Below, piece after piece: positions 1 to 5,403 of a DNA stretch of 5,753 nt. The position numbers were made by a program, and so were the translations under genes. The stretch's first letter is position 1. Every line of letters starts with the position of its first letter. The stretch spans positions 1-5,753 of the forward strand of contig JAJXTT010000134.1 of assembly GCA_021783525.1 (NCBI GenBank). Reading direction: 5' to 3'. Source of the stretch: Pseudomonadota bacterium. GTDB lineage: Bacteria > Pseudomonadota > Gammaproteobacteria > Burkholderiales > Gallionellaceae. The notes under the pieces are model-generated. The model had not been told where the DNA came from, did not search any database, and saw only the letters and a list, made by a program, of their open reading frames with translations.

Positions 1-9
1 CCCACCCTA

Positions 10-32
10 CCCCTCCCCCGGTGGGAGAGGGG
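10..32. repeat. GC-rich hairpin, intergenic-repeat-like
   Basis: CCCCTC (10-15) pairs with GAGGGG (27-32) and CCC (16-18) with GGG (23-25), leaving A26 bulged and a CGGT loop. C/G-rich palindromes of the CCCTC...GAGGG kind are common between genes in beta- and gammaproteobacteria. The surrounding bases 1-62 do not encode the LeuRS sequence expected before DEPF, so this looks like foreign intergenic DNA abutting leuS. Only one copy is visible, so calling it a repeat family is inference. Confidence 0.45.
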
Positions 33-62
33 ACAAACGTTGCGCCGCGCGCATTCAACCCC

Positions 63-1064
63 TTGGATGAGCCGTTCAAAAATCTGTTGACCCAAGGCAT
101 GGTGGTCGCGCCGACCTTCTACCGCGAAGGCAGTGACGGCAAAAAGCAGTGGATCAATCCGGCCGACGTGGATGTGGAAACCGATGTCAAGGGACGCCCG
201 CTCGGTGCGAAGCTGATCGCCGACGGCAAGCCCGTCGTCATCGGCGGCACCGAAAAGATGTCGAAGTCGAAGAACAACGGCGTCGATCCGCAGGCGATCA
301 TCGATGCCTACGGCGCGGATACCGCACGTGTCTTTATGATGTTCGCCGCGCCGCCCGACCAGCAACTGGAGTGGTCGGACGCCGGTGTGGAGGGTTCGTT
401 CCGCTTCCTGAAGCGCGTATGGAAATTCGCTGATTGTGCTCACAACAACGAATTTGCCGAGTTTAGGGAAAGGCTTAACAATTTTCAAATTAACCAAGCA
501 AACTTTGATCAGAAGCACTCAGATGCCCGCAGGGAGATTCATTTAGCCCTTAAACAAGCAAACTACGATTTTGGAAAACTTCAATTTAATACTGTAGTTT
601 CTGCTGCTATGAAGATACTCAAAGTAATGGAAAGCCCAGAAGTTCAATTTTCATCACCAAAATATCCAGTAATGGGTGCAGATCAAATTGAACCAACCAT
701 GAATGAAGCCCGATTCTTGACTGCTTCGATTGTCTTTGAGGGACTGTCCATTTTATTGCGCCTACTTTCACCGATCGCCCCACACATCACCCAAACACTC
801 TGGAAGGAACTCGGCTACGGCGACGATATCCTCTCCGCTCCTTGGCCTGACGCGGACGAGGCCGCCCTGGAACAAGACGAGATCGAGCTGGTGATCCAGG
901 TGAACGGCAAGTTGCGCGGCAGCTTGCGCGTCGCCAAGGATGCCGACAAGACCGCCATTGAGCGGCTTGCGCTCGCGCACGAGGCGGTACAAAAGCAACT
1001 TGCGGGCGGAACGGCGAAGAAAGTGGTCGTTGTGCCCGGCCGCCTGGTCAATGTGGTGATCTGA
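63..1064 (+). CDS. leuS: Leucyl-tRNA synthetase, C-terminal part (5' end missing)
   Basis: Class I aminoacyl-tRNA synthetase that charges tRNA-Leu in the cytoplasm. Only about the last 335 of the roughly 860 residues typical of the family are present. Recognisable LeuRS sequence begins at DEPFKNLLTQGM (from base 66). It continues through VVIGGTEKMSKSKNNG, with the catalytic KMSKS loop at 255-269, then LEWSDAGVEGSFRFLKRVW, an anticodon-binding helical domain (about 430-830), and the C-terminal tRNA-binding domain with VIQVNGKLRG and VVVPGRLVNVV. The HIGH motif and editing domain are absent because the sequence upstream of about 62 is unrelated. The frame stays open to the window start, and the GTG at 21 is not a credible start. 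The stretch at about 425-765 has much lower GC than the rest and carries an extra loop of about 25 residues. The stop shares one base with the lptE start (TGATG). The identity is secure. Whether the gene is intact in the genome cannot be judged from here. Confidence 0.94.
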   Translation: MDEPFKNLLTQGMVVAPTFYREGSDGKKQWINPADVDVETDVKGRPLGAKLIADGKPVVIGGTEKMSKSKNNGVDPQAIIDAYGADTARVFMMFAAPPDQQLEWSDAGVEGSFRFLKRVWKFADCAHNNEFAEFRERLNNFQINQANFDQKHSDARREIHLALKQANYDFGKLQFNTVVSAAMKILKVMESPEVQFSSPKYPVMGADQIEPTMNEARFLTASIVFEGLSILLRLLSPIAPHITQTLWKELGYGDDILSAPWPDADEAALEQDEIELVIQVNGKLRGSLRVAKDADKTAIERLALAHEAVQKQLAGGTAKKVVVVPGRLVNVVI

Positions 1065-1576
1065 TGACCAACCTGACACGACTCCTGCTGCTCGCCGCCG
1101 TCCTGGCGCTTGCCGCGTGCGGTTTTCACGTGCGCGGCAGCAATCCCGGGGATGTCACGTTCGCCTTCAAGTCGTTGTACCTGAAAGCCCCTGGCGATTC
1201 GCCATTCATCAGAGAACTGAGAAAGACGATGAAGGCCAGCAAGGTCAATATGGTCAACACCCCGGATCAGGCGGAGCTGGTGCTGGAAATCGTTTCCGAG
1301 CAGGCGACCAGGCAGATCCTTTCGCTGACTGGCGCAGGTCGCGTGCAGGAATATCAATTGTTCTACCGCGTCTCCCTGCGCGCCTACGACAGCGAGCAGA
1401 ACGACTGGCTGCCTCCGGACGAAATTTCGCTGTCGCGCATTCTGCCGTGGGACGACACACAGGTACTCTCCAAAGAGCAGGAAGCAGCGGGGCTCAACAA
1501 GGACATGCGCAGCGACGCCGTAGGCCAGATCGTGCGCCGTTTGAACCGTGCCAAACCCCCAACCGGCAAGTCATGA
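1064..1576 (+). CDS. lptE: LPS-assembly lipoprotein LptE
   Basis: Outer-membrane lipoprotein (formerly RlpB) that plugs the LptD barrel and helps insert lipopolysaccharide into the outer leaflet. The 170-residue product starts with a lipoprotein signal: TR, then a hydrophobic run, then the lipobox L16-A17-A18-C19. Cys19 is the predicted lipidated residue, followed by GFHVRG, which is typical of LptE. The mature part fits the family in length and layout: a substrate-like beta region around KSLYLKAPGDSPF, then a central QATRQILSLTGAGRVQEYQLFYRV strand pair, then a C-terminal helix ending in VGQIVRRLNRAK. The start overlaps the leuS stop by one base. No good Shine-Dalgarno sequence is visible, so translational coupling to leuS is likely. 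The leuS-lptE-holA order is the standard proteobacterial arrangement and supports the call. Confidence 0.93.
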   Translation: MTNLTRLLLLAAVLALAACGFHVRGSNPGDVTFAFKSLYLKAPGDSPFIRELRKTMKASKVNMVNTPDQAELVLEIVSEQATRQILSLTGAGRVQEYQLFYRVSLRAYDSEQNDWLPPDEISLSRILPWDDTQVLSKEQEAAGLNKDMRSDAVGQIVRRLNRAKPPTGKS

Positions 1577-1586
1577 GAATGATGTA

Positions 1587-2600
1587 ATGAAGATCTCCTG
1601 CGAAGACCTGCCGCATCATTTGAGCAAGGGCCTGGGGTCGCTGTATGTCATCCACGGCGAGGCCTTGCTGCTCTCCATTGAAGCGGCGGATGCCATCCGC
1701 TCTGCGGCGCGCGAGGCGGGTTACAGCGAACGCGAAACGCTGATCGCGGAGCAGGGCTTCAAATGGGCCGAGTTGCGCAACAGCGCGCAGAGCATGTCGC
1801 TGTTTTCTTCGCGCAAGGTGATCGACCTGCGCATCCCGTCCGGCAAACTCGGAGTCGAAGGCGCCCAGGCATTGCAGGATCACTGCCAGAGCCTGAATCC
1901 GGACACACTCACGCTGATCTCGCTGCCGCGCCTCGACGGCACGGCGATGAAAAGCAAATGGTTCACCGCACTGGAGCAGCACGGTACCGTTGTCAGCGCC
2001 GACGAGGTCCCGCTCGCCGCGCTGCCCGGGTGGATCGCCGCGCGCATGAAGAGGCAGGGGCAGTTTGCCGACGCGGACACGCTGTCGTTCCTGGCACAAC
2101 GGGTGGAAGGCAACCTGCTCGCGGCTTTCCAGGAGATCCAGAAGCTCGCCCTGCTGTTCCCGGCCGGGCCGCTTTCCTTCGACCAGGTCAAGGACTCGGT
2201 GATGGATGTCGCGCGCTACGATGTGTTCAAATTGTCCGAAGCGATGCTCGCAGGCGATGCCGAGCGCTACGTTCGCATTCTGGACGGCTTGCGCGCGGAA
2301 GGGACTGCCACGGTGCTGATCCTGTGGGCGATCGCGGAAGACATCCGCACCCTGGCGAAGGTCTCGCGTGCCCTGCAGCAGAACGGCAACCTTTCCGGTG
2401 CGTTGCGGGATGCGCGGGTCTGGGGCATACGGCAGAAACTGGTGGAACGCGCGGTACGCCGGTTCAAGCCGGCCTTCGCGGAACGCGCCCTGCGCCAGGC
2501 GGCGCAGGTCGACAAGCTGGTGAAGGGGCTGCGTCAGGGCGACGTCTGGGACGAGCTGCTGCAGCTCGGCGTGCGTTGCGCGCGCGCGGGCACCCGATGA
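1587..2600 (+). CDS. holA: DNA polymerase III subunit delta
   Basis: Delta subunit of the clamp loader, which opens the beta sliding clamp during replication. The product has 337 residues, close to the usual 340 or so. The N-terminal AAA+-like domain has YVIHGEALLLS at about residues 20-30, where ATP-binding loaders carry a P-loop. Delta is expected not to bind ATP. SMSLFSSRKVIDLR (69-82) holds the Leu72-Phe73 pair that corresponds to the clamp-opening residues of E. coli delta. LPRLDGTAMKSKWFTAL (114-130) and the lid region RVEGNLLAAFQEIQKLALL (172-190) follow. The C-terminal collar domain includes ARYDVFKLSEAMLAGD and LILWAIAEDIRTL. ATG 1587 was chosen over the in-frame ATG at 1548 because MKISCEDLPHHL is where family similarity begins and the earlier start would overlap lptE by 29 bases. 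A weak TGAGAA ribosome site lies at 1574-1579. The 3' end overlaps cutA by four bases (ATGA). Confidence 0.95.
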   Translation: MKISCEDLPHHLSKGLGSLYVIHGEALLLSIEAADAIRSAAREAGYSERETLIAEQGFKWAELRNSAQSMSLFSSRKVIDLRIPSGKLGVEGAQALQDHCQSLNPDTLTLISLPRLDGTAMKSKWFTALEQHGTVVSADEVPLAALPGWIAARMKRQGQFADADTLSFLAQRVEGNLLAAFQEIQKLALLFPAGPLSFDQVKDSVMDVARYDVFKLSEAMLAGDAERYVRILDGLRAEGTATVLILWAIAEDIRTLAKVSRALQQNGNLSGALRDARVWGIRQKLVERAVRRFKPAFAERALRQAAQVDKLVKGLRQGDVWDELLQLGVRCARAGTR

Positions 2601-2929
2601 GCGAAGTCTTGCTGGTCGTCACCAACTTGCCGGATCGCGCCTCCGCGGAACGCGTTGCCGAAGCGCTGGTCATACAGCGCGTTGCGGCCTGCGTGAACGT
2701 CCTGGCCGACTGTGTTTCCGTATATCGATGGGAAGGCAAGCTCGAACATGCCAACGAGGTGCCGCTACTCATCAAGACCACGCGAGCGGCCTATCCCGGA
2801 CTGGAAGCGGCATTGCGGGAACTGCATCCCTATGAACTTCCGGAGATCATCGCATTGCCCGTCGAGGCGGGCCTGCCGGAATATCTGGACTGGGTAGTAC
2901 AAGAAACTCAAACAAGGAACCAAGCATGA
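2597..2929 (+). CDS. cutA: Divalent-cation tolerance protein CutA
   Basis: Small trimeric ferredoxin-like protein of the CutA1 family, historically linked to copper and divalent-metal tolerance. Its biochemical role is still unclear. The 110-residue product matches the family closely: VVTNLPDRASAERVAEALV at the N-terminus, then VAACVNVL with Cys32, VYRWEGKLEHANEVPLLIKTT at the centre (the WEGK signature), and LRELHPYELPEIIALPVEAG followed by YLDWV at the C-terminus. Cys32 aligns with one of the cysteines proposed to bind copper in E. coli CutA. Cys39 is additional. The ATG at 2597 lies inside the holA stop (ATGA), with no clear ribosome site, so it probably depends on ribosomes finishing holA. 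The frame is open far upstream, back to 1763, but that part is a shadow of holA. The adjacent dsbD overlaps by four bases, and cutA-dsbD is a recurrent proteobacterial pair. Confidence 0.95.
   Translation: MSEVLLVVTNLPDRASAERVAEALVIQRVAACVNVLADCVSVYRWEGKLEHANEVPLLIKTTRAAYPGLEAALRELHPYELPEIIALPVEAGLPEYLDWVVQETQTRNQA
2914..2919 (+). promoter_or_regulatory. Ribosome binding site of dsbD
   Basis: AAGGAA lies inside the 3' end of cutA, 6 bases before ATG 2926 and 9 before ATG 2929. It is the only strong Shine-Dalgarno-like site seen among the internal gene junctions of the first operon, so dsbD may initiate partly independently of upstream translation. It does not decide between the two adjacent ATG codons. 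Confidence 0.6.
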
Positions 2930-4713
2930 TGCGCCGTTTATTTCTGACCCTGCTGCTGTGCACCGTGCCGTTGGCGCATGCAGATTTCCTCTCGTTCGGC
3001 AGCAAGAAGCCGAATTTCCTGCCCGCCGACAAGGCCTTCGCCCTGGAGGTCCATGCAATAGGCCAGCATACGCTGATCGCAAGTTTTAGCGTCACACCCA
3101 GCTATTACCTGTATCGCAACAAGACGGAATTCAGCATCGACGGCGGCAAGACCCGGGTCGTGCGCGTCGATCTGCCCAAAGGCGAAATCAAGAACGATCC
3201 CAACTTCGGCACGCTCGAGGTCTATCACCAGTCCTTCCAGGCCCAGATCGCGCTCGAGAATGCGGATCCCGCCAAGCCACTGGTTTTGAACGCGACCTAC
3301 CAAGGGTGCAGCGACAACGGCTTGTGTTATCCGCCCATCGAAAAGGCGATCAGCGTCGACCTGACGCAGACAGTCAGCGCGGCAACCGCGCCATTGACGC
3401 CCGTGTCGACCACTTCGGACAACGAGACCTCAAAGATCGCCAGCTTGTTCAGGAACGGCAGTTTCTGGCTGATCGTGTCGTTCTTCTTCGGTGCAGGACT
3501 GCTGCTCTCCCTCACGCCCTGCGTATTCCCGATGATCCCCATCCTGTCCGGCATCATCGTCGGCCGCGGGCACAAGATCACCCATGTTCATGCCTTCATC
3601 CTGTCGCTGGCTTACGTGCTGGGCATGGCGATCACCTATGCGATTGCGGGGATCGCAGCGGGCTATTCCGGCAACCTGATCTCCAGCGCGCTGCAGACTC
3701 CCTGGGTACTCGGCGGCTTTGCAGCGATCTTTGTGCTGCTGTCGCTGGCCATGTTCGGACTCTATGAATTGCAGCTGCCCACCGCGCTGCAAAGCAAGCT
3801 GTCCGACACCAGCAACAAATTGCACGGCGGCCATCTCTCCGGCGTATTCGCGATGGGTGCGCTGTCAGCGGTCATCATGGGGCCGTGCGTTGCCGCCCCC
3901 CTGGCTGGCGCGCTGCTATATATAAGTCAGACGCACGATGCGGTCCTGGGTGGAACGGCATTGTTCGTCCTGGCGCTGGGCATGGGCGCGCCGCTGTTGC
4001 TTATCGGCACTTCAGCCGGCGCGTTGCTGCCCAGGGCGGGCGCCTGGATGGAAGCCGTAAAGCGTTTCTTCGGCGTGATGATGCTGGCGATGGCGATCTG
4101 GATCGTTTCGCCCGTCATCCCGGTCAGTGCGCAAATGCTGCTATGGGCGGCGCTGCTGATCTTCGCCGCCATCTTCCTGCACGCCCTCGATCCGCTGCCG
4201 CACACCGCGCTCGGCTGGCACAAGGTCGGCAAAAGCGTCGGCATATTTGCCCTCTTGCTTGGTGTGGCCTTCCTGGTCGGCGCATTGTCCGGAGCACGCG
4301 ATATCCTGCGCCCGCTGGGCAACATTGGACGTGCTTCTGCCGAAGTGCCTGCCAGCCTGCAGTTCGACCGCATCAAGACCGGCGCGGACCTGGATGCCAG
4401 GATTGCGGCGGCCAAAGGCAAGACGGTGATGCTGGATTTCTATGCCGACTGGTGCGTCTCCTGCAAAGAGATGGAACGCCTGACCTTCAGCGATGCCGGG
4501 GTGCAAGCCCGGCTGAAGAACGCGGTGCTGCTGCAGGCCGACGTGACCGCCAACGATGCCGCCGACAAGACCCTGCTGCAACGGTTCCAGCTCTTCGGAC
4601 CGCCTGCGACCCTGTTTTTCGCGGCGGACGGCAAGGAACAGGCCGACTTCCGCGTGACCGGCTATCAGGATGCGCCGCAATTCCTGCAGTCGCTGAAGGG
4701 TGCGGGACTGTAA
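2926..4713 (+). CDS. dsbD: Thiol:disulfide interchange protein DsbD
   Basis: Inner-membrane electron conduit that takes reducing equivalents from cytoplasmic thioredoxin and passes them to periplasmic proteins such as DsbC, or cytochrome c maturation factors. The 595-residue product has all three family modules. A signal peptide (about 1-19, ending AHA) leads into the periplasmic alpha domain, with FLPADKAF, YYLYRNKTEF and the redox pair C128/C134 in YQGCSDNGLCYPP. The membrane domain (about 180-457) has about eight hydrophobic segments, with C199 in TPCVFPMIP and C321 in GPCVAAP. The C-terminal thioredoxin-like domain has C510/C513 in YADWCVSCKEME and a cis-proline region GPPATLFF. Cysteine spacings (6, 122 and 3 residues) equal those of E. 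coli DsbD, so all six catalytic cysteines are present and the protein should be functional. The start is ATG 2926, overlapping the cutA stop. ATG 2929 is equally possible. This is probably the last gene of the leuS-to-dsbD operon. Confidence 0.97.
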   Translation: MMRRLFLTLLLCTVPLAHADFLSFGSKKPNFLPADKAFALEVHAIGQHTLIASFSVTPSYYLYRNKTEFSIDGGKTRVVRVDLPKGEIKNDPNFGTLEVYHQSFQAQIALENADPAKPLVLNATYQGCSDNGLCYPPIEKAISVDLTQTVSAATAPLTPVSTTSDNETSKIASLFRNGSFWLIVSFFFGAGLLLSLTPCVFPMIPILSGIIVGRGHKITHVHAFILSLAYVLGMAITYAIAGIAAGYSGNLISSALQTPWVLGGFAAIFVLLSLAMFGLYELQLPTALQSKLSDTSNKLHGGHLSGVFAMGALSAVIMGPCVAAPLAGALLYISQTHDAVLGGTALFVLALGMGAPLLLIGTSAGALLPRAGAWMEAVKRFFGVMMLAMAIWIVSPVIPVSAQMLLWAALLIFAAIFLHALDPLPHTALGWHKVGKSVGIFALLLGVAFLVGALSGARDILRPLGNIGRASAEVPASLQFDRIKTGADLDARIAAAKGKTVMLDFYADWCVSCKEMERLTFSDAGVQARLKNAVLLQADVTANDAADKTLLQRFQLFGPPATLFFAADGKEQADFRVTGYQDAPQFLQSLKGAGL

Positions 4714-4775
4714 ACCGGATTCAAGCTGGATTTCCGGCGCGAACGAGCCGAGGCGTTTTCGGCGATGTCAGCATT

Positions 4776-4824
4776 GGCCAAAGAGACGGTTTTGGCCTGA
4801 GTTTTGGGCACTACCCGTCTCTTT
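4776..4824 (+). other. Two mutually exclusive hairpins after dsbD
   Basis: Two inverted repeats share bases. The short one pairs GGCCAAA (4776-4782) with TTTGGCC (4791-4797) around an 8-base loop. The longer one pairs AAAGAGACGG (4780-4789) with CCGTCTCTTT (4815-4824), ten perfect pairs around a 25-base loop. They cannot form together. The short hairpin is followed by TGAGTTTTG, a poor U-tract, so it may be a weak terminator for the dsbD transcript. The structure is seen directly and any regulatory role is inference. Confidence 0.45.
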
Positions 4825-4851
4825 CCCGCCATTCCAGCCACTGATCCGCCT

Positions 4852-4899
4852 GCCTGTTTCTGCGTGGAAATTTAACTCCCTGTCCACAGGCCGTTTTTT
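4852..4899 (+). terminator. Weak terminator-like element
   Basis: GCCTGT (4852-4857) can pair with ACAGGC (4886-4891), or more locally CCTG (4879-4882) with CAGG (4887-4890). In both cases CG and then six T residues (4894-4899) follow. The short stems make this a poor intrinsic terminator, though the T-run is the best one in the 243-base gap between dsbD and aroQ. It may end the upstream operon. Confidence 0.25.
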
Positions 4900-4918
4900 C
4901 CCAATTCCCCCGAAAAGG

Positions 4919-4947
4919 TAGACAAACTCTCCCATTTTCGGCAAACT
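4919..4947 (+). promoter_or_regulatory. Possible aroQ promoter (weak)
   Basis: TAGACA (4919-4924) differs by one base from the -35 consensus. It is followed after 17 bases by CAAACT (4942-4947), which matches only half of the -10 consensus. If used, transcription would begin within a few bases of the aroQ ATG at 4957. The same region has an inverted repeat CCGAAAA/TTTTCGG (4910-4916 and 4935-4941) and a direct repeat CAAACTC (4923-4929 and 4942-4948), which could be an operator or chance. Confidence 0.25.
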
Positions 4948-4956
4948 CCGCTCCCC

Positions 4957-5400
4957 ATGAAGAATATCCTGGTACTACACGGCCCCAATCTGAACCTGCT
5001 CGGCACGCGCGAGCCGGAAGTGTATGGCCGTGTCACGTTGGACGAAATTAATGTCAAGTTGTCTGCACTAGCGCAGGCAAAGAGCGCAAAACTGGCCTAT
5101 TTCCAAAGCAATGCCGAAGCGGCCCTGGTAGACCGGGTGCAACTGGCGCGCACCGACGGTACCGACTTCATCATCATCAATCCGGCGGCGTTCACGCATA
5201 CCAGCGTGGCGATACGCGATGCCCTGGCAGCGGTGTCCATCCCGTTCGTCGAGGTACATCTATCCAACGTGTACGCCCGCGAAGCGTTCCGAAAAGAGTC
5301 CTATTTTTCCGATATCGCGGTCGGCGTCATCAGCGGCTTGGGAGCAACAGGCTATGAACTCGCACTGCAATTCGCATTACAACATTCTGTAAGGAGCTAA
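4957..5400 (+). CDS. aroQ: Type II 3-dehydroquinate dehydratase
   Basis: Cytoplasmic shikimate-pathway enzyme that dehydrates 3-dehydroquinate to 3-dehydroshikimate. It is normally a dodecamer. At 147 residues the length is exactly that of the type II family. Visible hallmarks are the opening HGPNLNLLGTREPEVYG, with Arg18 and catalytic Tyr23 on the flexible lid, then INPAAFTHTSVAIRDAL with Asn75 and His81, then VEVHLSN with catalytic His101, and YAREAFRKES with Arg108 and Arg112. The usual SNHEG motif reads SNAEA here (residues 51-55). No in-frame start lies close upstream and the family N-terminus begins at this ATG, so the start is firm. However, no Shine-Dalgarno sequence precedes it. It sits 3 bases before accB, and aroQ-accB(-accC) is a common proteobacterial order. 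Confidence 0.97.
   Translation: MKNILVLHGPNLNLLGTREPEVYGRVTLDEINVKLSALAQAKSAKLAYFQSNAEAALVDRVQLARTDGTDFIIINPAAFTHTSVAIRDALAAVSIPFVEVHLSNVYAREAFRKESYFSDIAVGVISGLGATGYELALQFALQHSVRS
5391..5396 (+). promoter_or_regulatory. Ribosome binding site of accB
   Basis: AAGGAG lies inside the last codons of aroQ, 7 bases before ATG 5404. It is a strong site at ideal spacing and fixes the accB start. Confidence 0.8.
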
Positions 5401-5403
5401 AAC

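Noticed and set aside
21..62. GTG at 21 as the real start of the leuS-frame ORF
   Set aside because: It lies inside a GC-rich hairpin, lacks a ribosome site, and the following 14 residues are not LeuRS. Known LeuRS proteins have about 500 more residues upstream of DEPF.
815..1357. 180-residue minus-strand ORF across leuS and lptE
   Set aside because: It runs antisense to two recognised genes, with low-complexity composition typical of shadow frames in GC-rich DNA.
1548..1586. Earlier ATG giving holA 13 extra residues
   Set aside because: The extension (MPNPQPASHENDV) overlaps lptE by 29 bases and has no family similarity. MKISCEDL at 1587 is the expected N-terminus.
1981..1990. 10-bp perfect palindrome ACGGTACCGT in holA
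   Set aside because: It is a single palindrome within coding sequence, explained by codon choice. A shorter CGGTACCG also occurs in aroQ, with no pattern linking them.
1763..2596. A 388-residue frame ending in CutA, as if a CutA fusion
   Set aside because: The upstream 278 residues are Arg/Ala/Gly-rich out-of-frame translation of holA. CutA proper begins at ATG 2597.
3916..3926. CTATATATAAG as a promoter -10 element inside dsbD
   Set aside because: It encodes LYIS after the membrane segment carrying Cys321. There is no convincing -35 and no gene start nearby.
3885..4844. 319-residue plus-strand ORF overlapping dsbD
   Set aside because: It is a shadow frame of dsbD, which itself carries all six catalytic cysteines. 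The protein is Arg/Gly-rich with no recognisable motif.
4700..4921. 73-residue ORF in the dsbD-aroQ gap
   Set aside because: It starts inside dsbD, has no ribosome site and no recognisable motif, and overlaps the hairpins.
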